From Tieghemiomyces parasiticus (lineage: Eukaryota; Kickxellomycota; Dimargaritomycetes; Dimargaritales; Dimargaritaceae), in the NCBI GenBank assembly GCA_027575765.1, contig JANBPT010000949.1:1-18283 (forward strand): 18,283 bases of DNA, given 5' to 3'. Every line of letters starts with the position of its first letter. The stretch's first letter is position 1. Of this stretch, positions 9,302-18,022 are shown one piece after another. Both the position numbers and the translations under genes were made by a program. The notes beneath the pieces were generated by a model. It saw nothing but the letters and a program-made list of their open reading frames with translations, did not search any database and was not told where the DNA came from.

Positions 9302-9854
9302 TACTACGTAGTGTGACTGATCCGACATTATAGCTATTAATACTGAGAGTGACGTTGCATAAAGTATCTAGGTCCCTCTTTGGGTAATATTACCAATATT
9401 TTAGATTAGGGTCATGCTCTCACGCATTCGGGTTAAAGTATAATACATGATGTCAAATTATAGTTACCGGATCTGGAATGTCGATTAGCGCAAAGAGGCT
9501 AAGGACTACACCCCGCTGAGACTTCCCTGGGCGATCGATATGAACGTTATCAGGGCCGAGTTTATGTCGGTTGAGTACAACCGATATATATTGGTCCACG
9601 CTGCTGTCATATTGAGAGGGAAAAACCGGAAGGGTCTCGCAGCATAAGGCTCTAGGTGAAATCGAAACGGCTCGTGGTGGCCCGCACAGAGAAGACACGA
9701 GGCGGTGGTCCATCGGTAAATCGCCAAGTAATCGATATGCAACGCAAGATTTCTTTCTTTCTCAACCGGTCACGCTCTAATCCCGCTCTCTCTCTGCCCT
9801 CCCTCGGTTTCACACCCCACCCTATGGTAAACCCCTGTCCGATTCGTGTACATC
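9302..9854. other. intergenic stretch, no gene seen
   Basis: It contains the perfect palindrome GGTAATATTACC at 9383-9394. From about 9745 to 9830 the plus strand is pyrimidine-rich, with TTTCTTTCTTTCT and CTCTCTCTCT runs, resembling a fungal core-promoter tract pointing rightward. Overlapping minus-strand frames at 9453-9742 are unrecognised. Confidence 0.4.
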
Positions 9855-10115
9855 ATGTCCCTATCGACCCACCGCAAGCGCCACGAAGATGAAATATCTC
9901 AAGCCGACCCACCAATGCGAGGAGAGAAACGCCAGGATCCGCGAGTCGGCCGGCTTGATGCCCTAGTCTTCGGCGATCTTTCCGACAATATTATTATGGT
10001 GGTAATGGAAATGATGGTTGAGCGGTGGCGCATAAGGAGGCACCGTTGCAGAAAAAGGCGTGACGGTAGGAAAGTTAATCGGCACGAAAAATACCGCTGG
10101 AGACGTCGTAGCTAG
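9855..10115 (+). CDS. small basic unrecognised ORF (86 aa), doubtful
   Basis: ATG at 9855 opens an 86-codon frame encoding a very basic protein: an Arg/Lys/His-rich N-terminus, one short hydrophobic patch (ALVFGDLSDNIIMVV) and a C-terminus almost entirely Arg, Lys and His. I recognise no family. Slight support comes from the pyrimidine-rich tract just upstream, typical of fungal promoters. I tested splicing into the frame at 10060-10290 using GTAATG and TGCAG sites, and the phases do not join. Chance is the leading alternative. Confidence 0.15.
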   Translation: MSLSTHRKRHEDEISQADPPMRGEKRQDPRVGRLDALVFGDLSDNIIMVVMEMMVERWRIRRHRCRKRRDGRKVNRHEKYRWRRRS

Positions 10116-10436
10116 TATCTTAGCGGAATCTAGTGAGCTAACTGTCTCACATACCATCAGCCGTCATTACCGAGAGGTCCAGTATGGTGACACCCAGATC
10201 TTGGGGCTTGACTTGAGGAGTCGAATCCACGCGGAGACCAGGCCTCCATTCACAGGCAGTTGTATCAGAGTTGTATGGAAACTGTATTGAGGTTTAGCAA
10301 CACTTGTTATAAAAGGGTAGCTGTACGGTTAAGTGTAATAGGTCGAATATAAGAATATGAAAATAGCCCTAACTAGGGTTTAACAATTTAGCCACCTTAA
10401 AGCCTTGGGCCATGGGGCTAATTGGGAGCCTCCGTA
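10116..10436. other. intergenic stretch with a 3'-UTR hairpin candidate
   Basis: No gene is supported. CCCTA-AC-TAGGG at 10367-10378 forms a 5-bp inverted repeat about 60 bp beyond the stop of the leftward gene at 10437, so it would fall in that gene's 3' UTR. A small GTGAG/CTCAC hairpin lies near 10132-10149. Confidence 0.4.
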
Positions 10437-10856
10437 CTAATCGTCGGTCGAATTATCTTCTTTCTTATGCCGGTGGCCCACATGAATAATGGCCATGCCG
10501 CCCTTGAGGTCAATTTTTTCATTGTCGTCCTCAGACTCAGAACTAGAACTAGAATCTGATGAGCCTGACCCCTCTTCTACCTTACATGTGCTTCCGCAGG
10601 CGTTATACTGCTTAGCAATATCGGCGCCCGCCACGTTACCATATAGGGAGTTGCCTCTACGGACTAGCAAGGTGCTGCCTCGTTTAGCTCGACGGGTAGC
10701 CAGACGGCGGCGGCGTGGTCCAGTCGTTGGCTCGGTTAAGCCGCGGCGGCTGATCTGCCCCGGTGGAGGTTCGATTGCGACTGTAGTAGGGAGGGGGTTG
10801 GGTAGGGCAACCGTAAACCGGGCCATGATAAGCAATAGTAGACTACGGAGGAACAT
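10437..10856 (-). CDS. small secreted protein with dibasic processing sites and acidic Ser-rich tail
   Basis: A single-exon ORF of 139 aa starting with ATG at 10856 and ending in TAG. Residues 1-18 look like a signal peptide (hydrophobic LRSLLLLIMARFTVA, cleavage near VALP). The rest splits into a Pro-rich segment, a basic segment with several Kex2-type sites (SRRG, RRRR, RRAKRG, VRRG), a short segment LYGNVAGADIAKQYNACGSTC with the only two cysteines, an acidic Ser run (SSDSSSSSESEDD), and a His/Lys-rich tail (HVGHRHKK). No catalytic domain is recognised. By architecture it could be a processed secreted peptide precursor or an effector-like protein; both ideas are inference. It lies isolated in a long gene-poor stretch. 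A second in-frame ATG (residue 11) would destroy the signal peptide. Confidence 0.55.
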   Translation of the reverse strand: MFLRSLLLLIMARFTVALPNPLPTTVAIEPPPGQISRRGLTEPTTGPRRRRLATRRAKRGSTLLVRRGNSLYGNVAGADIAKQYNACGSTCKVEEGSGSSDSSSSSESEDDNEKIDLKGGMAIIHVGHRHKKEDNSTDD

Positions 10857-11436
10857 CGCGCAAGCAATTATGGAGGGGGGGTGTATAGGCTAGGGCCGAG
10901 GGCGGGGTGAGAAGCGACAGAAACCGTATCCTTGGTACGAGTGTCGAATATCAACAGACGTGTATAAAGACTAAAGTAGGACGGCGCATAAGAAAACGAG
11001 GCGATGAGAGACGCGGATGGTAAGTAACTTGAGGGACGGGCAGTGTACTGATTTTATACTCCAACCAGTTTCGTGCTGGGCCCGTACGCTTAGCCACTCT
11101 CCAGGTCACTTTTGCCGTTAAGCCAAGTGGCCGCCCCCGAAGCTAACACCTTGTCGATCACCCCTCACCCGCACAACAGGATTGGTGTAGACGGTCGAGA
11201 GGAGGTGGATGATGGAAAAATGTGATCCAAACACTTGCGGCCATGTAGCCAATCCACCAATTGAAGAGTGAGTGCAAGGATAGGTCTCAGCGCCGGTTAA
11301 ATCACATGAGTGAGGAGGTTGTTCTATTCACTTTAGGCTGCGTATTTGGAGCTGGAATACACGGGCAACGAAAGCATCAAAAGCTAAACTAGGGAACAAC
11401 GGATGCGCAGAGATTAACCCGATCTCTCCGCCTGAC
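10857..11436. other. upstream region of the small secreted protein, otherwise empty
   Basis: The first 60 bp are pyrimidine-rich on the minus strand with a weak TATA-like CCTATACACC about 25-35 bp before the ATG at 10856. TATAAA at about 10966 on the plus strand points the other way and has no ORF after it. No gene is seen further on. Confidence 0.35.
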
Positions 11437-11850
11437 CTACACCCTGGCCCAGTGGAAAAAATTCATGCCCAACGGCCCTGTACCGGGGACATCACATTGG
11501 CTAATGGTAATTGGTTGATCTCCCTTGTAATATGCGAAAGTGGTACCAATCCTTCGTGCGCAACTAGCGGATCTGACGACGGAATACGCTCTTGACAATT
11601 CATGAGCTACGCTATTTTCTACGATCGTCCTTGAAGCCCTGGAGGATCCACCCTCTGCTACTTGACCTTCAGGAAGGGGGGGGGCAAGGTTCATTACTAC
11701 TGGTCTGTGGTTAGTAGGGTCTAGGGATGAAAAGATGCAACCTTTGGGAATCACCACTAGTATTTGGATAACGATTCCTCCCCTTAACCGATCAATGCCA
11801 ATCACTGGAGAAAATATTGTAAAATAGGCGACGTTAATACTCACAGCCAT
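11437..11850 (-). CDS. unrecognised hypothetical ORF (137 aa), doubtful
   Basis: ATG at 11850 opens a 137-codon frame ending in TAG. The N-terminal 40 residues are fairly hydrophobic (VAYFTIFSPVIGI, GGIVIQILVVIP) and could be a membrane or signal segment. The rest shows no motif, and the four cysteines form no pattern. The upstream DNA (about 12020-12340) is markedly purine-rich on the plus strand, so pyrimidine-rich on this gene's sense strand, with TATA-like sites about 290 and 380 bp away. An ORF of this size is still expected once or twice by chance in 18 kb, and I cannot separate the two cases. Confidence 0.2.
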   Translation of the reverse strand: MAVSINVAYFTIFSPVIGIDRLRGGIVIQILVVIPKGCIFSSLDPTNHRPVVMNLAPPLPEGQVAEGGSSRASRTIVENSVAHELSRAYSVVRSASCARRIGTTFAYYKGDQPITISQCDVPGTGPLGMNFFHWARV

Positions 11851-12410
11851 TCCGAAAAACTAACCATATTTTTAGATAGCATGGATCGGTCACGGCTACC
11901 CAATATAACTGTTAGTGTGTGGCAGGGTAAATCCTAGAGCCGGGAATTTATTGGTGCGGACACGCAAAGCGGTATTACAAGCATTGGCAAGTTCGAAATT
12001 GAATTAAATACATTGTAAGCTGGCGCTGTTGTAGCAGAGTAAGGCGAGTGGGGGTAGTGGGGAGGGCGGGAAAGTGAAGCAATGCGCCGCGAGTCCTAAG
12101 TAGTACGGGGAGTTAGGCGGTAAACAGAGGGTAGGAGGTATATAGTATGATACAATCAAGTTACCTCGAGGCGATCAATAGACCACGACAAGGAAAATAG
12201 AAGGTGAACGAGCGAGTATTTGTGGGTTTATAAAGCGGGCAGTATATTGGGGATAGAGGCGTGAAAAGTTAGCAAGAATAACGGTGAAAGACGTAGCTAG
12301 CAAATAAGGGGGGGTGGGAGTGGGTCTAAGCAGGTCGGATGTGGTATACGGGTTCCATTATTGATAATGAAGCTAGAGGTGCACGAATAAGTAAACTGAG
12401 CATAGTAGGT
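11851..12410. other. intergenic stretch, purine-rich on the plus strand
   Basis: Roughly 12020-12340 is dominated by A and G on the plus strand, with runs such as GTGGGGAGGGCGGGAAAG and AAGGGGGGGTGGGAG. TATA-like elements occur near 12139 and 12230. A 6-bp inverted repeat CATTAT/ATAATG lies at 12356-12369. No gene is seen unless the leftward frame ending at 11437 is real. Confidence 0.4.
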
Positions 12411-12465
12411 ATAACGATAACGCAGAACCTGGTGGTAAGTACCCTAGGTTCTGCGCTATCGTTAT
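12411..12465. repeat. near-perfect 55-bp hairpin
   Basis: The 20-bp arms 12411-12430 and 12446-12465 match at 19 of 20 positions; the one mismatch is A12420 against C12456. The 15-nt spacer can itself pair as GGTA (12434-12437) with TACC (12440-12443), extending the stem to a tight apex. Chance is an unlikely explanation for arms this long and this close. No flanking target-site duplication, ORF or second copy is visible in the window. Confidence 0.85.
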
Positions 12466-13591
12466 CCTCGTCGCTGCTGATGGGATGAATTGTTGGTATA
12501 AGCTAGCAAGTACTAAAAAAGTATCAGGGGGGTCAGGTGAGTTTATGTTGTCTAATAAATGGTGGATAGGGTAGCATTGAAGGGAAAGAATTGCGGCACT
12601 GCATATGTAAGACGCGCCCTAAAGAGCATAATTCAATGGGCAGGGTTTGAGTTGGTGCTGGTGATTCTAAGATCGACACATGTTGATGCATAATAGGCTT
12701 CATTTCCGCGTTCGGCCCGTTACACTATCTAATCACATATCCAAAATACTGTTGATGTTCCTGGGGTGGGTCATAGGTAGCCCCGATTTACATTGGATTA
12801 TAGCGTGCCTGGATCGGGTACTAAATCCCCTTAAACATATTGTTCCGGGCAACTAGATCCAGGGTGCGACTCGTAAAGACGGATTCAAAGTATGTTGACT
12901 GCGACAGTAGAGCCAAATTTATGCTTACATACCTTCGCAAAGGCCATTAGAAACGTGGTCGCTAAACGTACCTGAAAACGAAGATGCTTGTCGAAACAAT
13001 ATTAAGAGGCCTGACAATCAAAACAGCAGTACCACGCTCAGCTCCTACGGAATACAGGAAATCCGGCTGTAAGAGAAGCGGGATAGTTTCAGGCTTGAAT
13101 CCTACCAACCTGCCGGAAATTCTCCCTCGGTAGAACTTGTAAATGGTCCTTGCCAGGCCCATCCGTGGAGTCCGGCCAATACTCAAGCTAGAGGACGGCT
13201 TCACCGGAATCTGAGCCTGTAGAAAAACAGGTTGGCCATTATCAAATGGCAAATGATAAAGGAGCAACGGGCCCTAGTGGTAGTAAATTCGGTATGGCTT
13301 TACATTGGATGGCGATTATAAGGATGCAAATCTATAAAAATGCTACGCACACTAAGCTCAGTTAAAACAAGCGGGTAAGGAGTTGGGCTTGTCAACTTAA
13401 GCACGGTAGGGAAGTAGAAGAGCAGGCTGGGTTGCGAGGAGCAGTCTACCAATAAAACATGTACTATATTCCTGGCTGGCCCTGCCACTATAAGGTTCAA
13501 TCTTTGGGACTGAAGTCGTCAGCTCCCTTTAATCGCAGTAAGTAACGCCCCCCCCCCCTATAACGAGTGACAGCCCGTTAGCCGCTTCCGT
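12466..13591. other. intergenic stretch downstream of DPH1, no supported gene
   Basis: The longest minus-strand frame (12962-13267, 101 codons) shows no motif. Small inverted repeats occur: CCTGGATC (12808-12815) with GATCCAGG (12856-12863), and adjacent CCTGT/ACAGG and GCCATT/AATGGC hairpins near 13216-13252. A run of 11 C lies at about 13548-13558, just past the DPH1 stop codon. The right end must hold the DPH1 3' UTR. Confidence 0.45.
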
Positions 13592-15991
13592 TCACGTTGT
13601 GGTCGCCGAAGCGATAACCTCTGCGCCCATCCGACCGGCCGCACCCCGCTTGGTGGGCCGAGATTTGCCGTGGTTGGGCGTCCAAGGTCCGAGAGAATCG
13701 TTGGCATAGAAATCCATCGGGTAGGTATTCTGCCAGGGAACTGCCTCAAGAGCCACAGACATTTCGTACGGCGAGAGCAAGGGCTTAGTAAAGGCGTAGC
13801 CCCAGTCGATCGAAAGACGCGGACACGCCACCTGGACCCAGCTATAGAGTTAAGCAGTAGGGGATAAATCATAAAGGGTCAGTATCAAGATCCAAATTAG
13901 CATTCAGTGTACCGGATTAGAGTTCATGACAAACGCATTTTGGCCGAATTCCCCCCCCCCATGCTAGAATTTGATGACCTGAGGAGTACTTACGCGTCCA
14001 CCTCGTCGAACTGAGCCAGCTTGTCGGGAAAGATTTCTGACAGGAGCACGGTGACGAAGGATTTGCCACGCTCCAAAAGTTTCTGCTCAATTTCCTAGGG
14101 ATTAAATGGTACATAGGTAGGCGGGATAAAGTAGGGGCATGGACTCCAGGTAAGCTGCAAAGCCTTGGACCGGATACCTAGTGTTGTCTACCAGAACACG
14201 AGATAGTGAGAGTAACGCAGCCTCTAAGGGCATAGGAGTCTGAGTACGTCCAGACGTCAGTCCCGGGCCTCGAACTCACCTTCATGACCACTGGGCTACC
14301 CTGTCGGCCGAGGGTGCCGAGGATCAGGCCAAAAGTCTGGGCCTTTCTGGCCGTCTCGATGGCCTGCCGCCGGAGGGTATGCATCTCGGCATGCTCGTAG
14401 TATTCGCGGGTAAATTTTTTGGAATAAGGATCGTACCTGATTGAGAAGTTCGGAAGGGGGAGGGGGGGGCAAGATGTCGTAGATTAGCCGTAGCCCGACA
14501 TGTTAGGCGGGTCGTAAACCATTACCCTTCATTTGCTAAGGATAGCCGGTAGACGGAGGGCGGGTCACCTACTTGTAAGCGGGAAGGTCGGGGTTGGCAA
14601 TCATGATGGCCTCAAGGTGGAAGCGGCCGTCTGCCAGATAGCTGGGAGCGCGAAGGAAAGCGTGGCCGGTAAGACGAACAAATGTCGTAGGTTAGCGACT
14701 GCGACTGGTAGAGGATCACCCTCGGCTGGTTGGCTGGTTATGGCGGGCGCCCTTCTAGTAGGCCTTCGTCGTGGCAACTTACACGATGGCATCCTGATCG
14801 ACAAGTTTTGGGGCAGTGCAGCCAAGAATCTCACCGGGAGACAGGGGTTTGGCCTGCGGAATGGTCACAGTATAGAGTTGGGACAGTTCCTCGCGGCATT
14901 GCTGTGCCAAGTGGGAACGCATGAGGATGGTAACGGGTAAGATGTGGGTATTTCAGTTAGGCCAGAATATGTAAAGAGGCGGACTCGGTGACCAAAAACA
15001 CAGCGACATCAATAACCATGATTGTATAACAATTAGGTTCCACTCACCTGGATGGCCGCGACAAACTGAATTGTCCCGACGACGGCGAGACGTGATCCCA
15101 GGGCGAGGTTACGCTTGACTGTGCTAATAAAGTGGGCGGAATCGATGCCAATCTCCACGAATATGTAAAGGGTTTTGATTGAGGTGACATTGACGGGCAC
15201 TAAGGGGGGGGGAGAGATGAGACAATCAGAGTGTTTGGAATGTTTAGCAGGGTAAACACGGTTAACACGCGGATGCAATAAAGGCTGCTTAGCAATATGG
15301 ATATTCCAGCGGAATTCGTCAATTAGTTGCCGCCACCCGTAGTCTTGCTGGGGGGTCGACCCTCAGAGGTGTACGTGGATCCCACTTACCCAGACAGCTA
15401 TGACCGTAGTGCACGAGGAAATCACAGCCCAGGCTCTTCGCGGTGTAGTCATCGATGCAGCAAGCACCGTAGGTCACATCACCCATGATGACGGTCTCCA
15501 CATTGCAGAAGCGTTCGAGGATATCCGATATCGTACAGGCGAACATCAGGATACCTTCGGGGAACTGAAGGGCTACCGTGCGGGCCTCAGCTTTGCGGAT
15601 TTGCCACACGGTCTTATGGATCTCAAAGTTGTAGTTTTTGGGAAGCTACGCATAAACAGGACAGGGGTGAGGGATTCAATATTGGGAAGTGATGGGTACC
15701 ATGGCTTATTAGCTCGGGTATGACCAGGAACGATAAGAAAAACGCCGGTTCACCAAGCGATTTCTCCCTTGTGATGCCCGGCCAAATCCAACTTACGATC
15801 GATATGGCCTGGTTTAGTAGCTCGTCGTGGAGTATATCATCGGGTATCTGTTGGGCCACCCTGTTCCGCCGTACACGTGGTTTTGGGGTGACGGTTGTGA
15901 CCGAACCACTCGACTCTGGTCCAGGGCCAGTTGTCAGGTCTTGAGGGACAATAGGTTGCCCCACGGACGGTACGAGTTCCGGCAAAGTCAT
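13592..15991 (-). CDS. DPH1: 2-(3-amino-3-carboxypropyl)histidine synthase subunit 1 (diphthamide biosynthesis DPH1)
   Basis: Eight exons give a 432-aa protein: 15797-15991, 15390-15645, 15048-15199, 14783-14901, 14573-14641, 14280-14436, 13994-14094 and 13592-13841. The seven introns (136-190 nt) have GTAAGT, GTGAGT or GTAGGT donors and TAG or CAG acceptors, and every junction restores family sequence. Dph1 pairs with Dph2 in a radical-SAM-type [4Fe-4S] enzyme that transfers aminocarboxypropyl from SAM to a histidine of eEF2, the first step of diphthamide synthesis. Visible signatures are [12 protein letters not shown] (66-77), [21 protein letters not shown] (C127/C128), SPGEILGCT (C229), [34 protein letters not shown] (C356) and [17 protein letters not shown]. 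The three cysteine positions match the cluster ligands by motif and spacing. It is divergent with RPL24 across 611 bp. The ATG at 15991 gives a normal-length N-terminus. Confidence 0.97.
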
Positions 15992-16298
15992 GGTAATTTT
16001 GCTATGTCGTTGGGGTCTGGAATTGGGACGGTAATGGCAACTAATGAGGCCTAAATGAGCAGCCGGGCCATACGTTCGGTAGGAAAAGTTGGAGTATGAA
16101 AGAGGCGAGAGACCCTGGTAAAAGAAAGGGGGGCTAATAGTTAAGGTTTCGAGGGAATGCAGCCTGAACCTTTCGACGAACAAATGTAGCAGTGTACCTA
16201 CGCCGTATCGTGCTCGGCAGCTTTCAATAGCCTGAATCTCTCAGGTCGAAGAGGCAAGTATCTTGTGGTGAAGGAGTCGATAAGCCTGTAAAGAGAAG

Positions 16299-16308
16299 AT
16301 CACGTGAT
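16299..16308. promoter_or_regulatory. E-box palindrome (Cbf1/bHLH-type site)
   Basis: ATCACGTGAT is a perfect 10-bp palindrome around CACGTG. It includes the flanking T preferred by fungal Cbf1 (TCACGTGA). It lies about 300 bp from each start codon, in the middle of the shared DPH1/RPL24 region. Cbf1 takes part in ribosomal-protein-gene control in some yeasts; its use here is inferred. Confidence 0.45.
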
Positions 16309-16482
16309 GCAATACTTCTGACCTCCTCCCTCTAAGGCCTACAGCAAGGGTTGTGGCTAAGTCCTGTGAATATCCCCACAGCCTTCACTGGTAATCGCAC
16401 CAGCAAGCGGAGCAAGGTCCCGCACACTCCGGGTTATACTAGCCAATGCCGAGGTCAGCCATTACCACCTTTGAAGTGCACT

Positions 16483-16490
16483 AGGGTTAT
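16483..16490. promoter_or_regulatory. Tbf1-like AGGGTTA motif upstream of RPL24
   Basis: AGGGTTAT on the plus strand (ATAACCCT on the other) resembles the telomere-repeat-like AACCCTA site bound by Tbf1. That factor sits at ribosomal-protein promoters in many fungi. The motif is about 113 bp upstream of the RPL24 ATG. Confidence 0.35.
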
Positions 16491-16602
16491 AGACCTTGTC
16501 AGGGCCGACCAGCAATTATACCCCCTCTCTCTTTCGCTGACTTGTATCGGAAAAGTACACCCCTTTTTCAACCCCCGTCGGACGGCGAATAATACCATCA
16601 CA

Positions 16603-17452
16603 ATGAAGTAAGTGCCGCATCCGTGCTGGCACACTCCATCTCCCCGCCCCGAGACGACCCGCCAATGCGCCATCCATCCATCTAATCAGCCGTAGGACGA
16701 AACCGAGACGCCACCAAGCTCCAGGATGCCGTGCACGGCCTATCCATCCGTCGACCTGGCCTGTAGGGCCCCTGTACGAGCCCACCTAGACGAGCGAGGC
16801 TATGCTGGATTTTAACGGGATGGATGGCCGTCTGTTGTCGAATTCGAACTAGGCGGGAGGAGATTGAGCGACGCATTTCGCATCATCGCGGCTGCCGAGA
16901 TGAATTTATGCCCGATGACCCCCATCCGCAAACGATGGCACTAATTCATAAGTCTGCACTTACGATTCTCCTCTGCCCCAACTCGCATCCCATCACAGGT
17001 TGGAACTCTGCTCATTCTCTGGCTACAAGATCTACCCTGGTCACGGGAAGACCTTCGTCCGCAGTGACAGCCGGACCTTCCGCTTCCTGAACAACAAGGC
17101 CGCCTCCTTCTTCCTGCGCAAGACCAACCCCCGTAAGGTGCTCTGGTCCGTGATTTACCGTCGCATCAACCGCAAGGGTATCACTGAGGAGGCCTCCAAG
17201 AAGCGTAGCCGCCGTTCCGTCAAGCACCAGCGTGCCATCGTCGGTGCTTCCCTGGACACCCTCAAGGCCCAGCGTGAGCAGAAGCCCGAGGTCCGTGCCG
17301 CCATCCGCCAGGAGGCTATCGAGAAGGCCAAGGCCAGCAAGAAGCTGAACGCCGAGAAGAAGAAGGCTGCCAAGGCCACTCAGTCCAAGCAGACGGCCGA
17401 GAACAAGGTTCTCAAGCAGACCACCCGTGGTTCCGGCAACAAGGGCCGTTAA
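16603..17452 (+). CDS. RPL24: 60S ribosomal protein eL24 (RPL24)
   Basis: Two exons encode 152 aa: 16603-16607 (only ATGAA) and 16999-17452. The 391-nt intron (GTAAGT...CACAG, phase 2) has a CACTAAT branch-like site near 16939. Splicing restores the eL24 N-terminus [19 protein letters not shown], which is why I place the start in the tiny first exon; the long open frame in exon 2 has no ATG at its beginning. eL24 sits on the 60S subunit at the interface and bridges to 40S. Family marks are [18 protein letters not shown] (6-23), [13 protein letters not shown] and a long Lys/Ala-rich helical tail ([19 protein letters not shown]). Length is close to yeast (155 aa). Position 3 is Leu where Val is common. 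Codon use is C-ending and strongly biased, as in highly expressed genes. A pyrimidine-rich tract precedes the start. Confidence 0.97.
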
Positions 17453-17560
17453 GTGACGACAAGTCGCCGCTTGGCCTCCTCGTCGCCTGGTTTCAAACGT
17501 CCTGGGTTTCCCTCTCGCCTGCTACCCGTGTGCTCATACTATACCATAAAACGCGTCGGG

Positions 17561-17566
17561 AATAAA
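17561..17566 (+). terminator. polyadenylation signal for RPL24
   Basis: AATAAA on the plus strand lies 109 bp after the RPL24 stop codon, a normal distance for a 3' UTR. Confidence 0.5.
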
Positions 17567-18022
17567 GTGGATTATGTAACCGAAAGAATGGTACCTAGTC
17601 GAATCGGTCGTCACACTTAGCGAACCATCGTAGCCAGTGCTTCAATCCGAACCTTTGTGGTAGATTAAACCAACCTGACAATGCTTCTAACTAAAATCTA
17701 GTATATACGGCACTTCCCGATCAACACATGTTCAGACCCATACCCGACTGTTGGGAAATGGGGTGAATCGCCTACGTGTTATAGATACCAACTGGGTTGC
17801 GGCCCTCTCAATAAGTTCCCCTCTACTCCTCATGTCCGACGAACGGACTATCGGTCAACCCGAAACATTTATCACAGGAAATCACGACGGCTGAAATGAT
17901 ACCTTACAAAGTGGCAAAGCCAGCAATATCATGCGGAGCTATTTAAAAGCGTAAGAAGTGGTAAAAACACGGGGCAATCTGGAGGGCGGGGACACACAAA
18001 CGGTTGAGCCACCTGGCCGGCC
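17567..18022. other. convergent intergenic region between RPL24 and SNU114
   Basis: The two genes end tail-to-tail with 570 bp between stop codons. I see no ORF of note or RNA gene here. The right part must contain the SNU114 3' UTR on the minus strand. Confidence 0.5.

Larger units (their letters stand above)
15992..16602. promoter_or_regulatory. shared divergent promoter region of DPH1 and RPL24
   Basis: The two genes start head-to-head 611 bp apart. The RPL24 side ends in a pyrimidine-rich tract (CCCCCTCTCTCTTTC, about 16521-16535) suited to a TOP-like transcription start. No TATA consensus is seen close to either ATG. Two likely control motifs inside it are listed separately. Confidence 0.6.

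Noticed and set aside
9385..9393. TAATATTAC, identical to the nonanucleotide at rolling-circle origins of geminivirus-type replicons
   Set aside because: It lies inside a palindrome rather than in the loop of a proper stem (only TTGG/CCAA flank it), and no Rep-like ORF exists in the window. A 9-mer match is weak on its own.
10060..10290. Possible second exon joined to the ORF at 9855
   Set aside because: The candidate GTAATG donor and TGCAG acceptor leave the wrong phase and run into a stop, and the intron would be far shorter than any other in the window.
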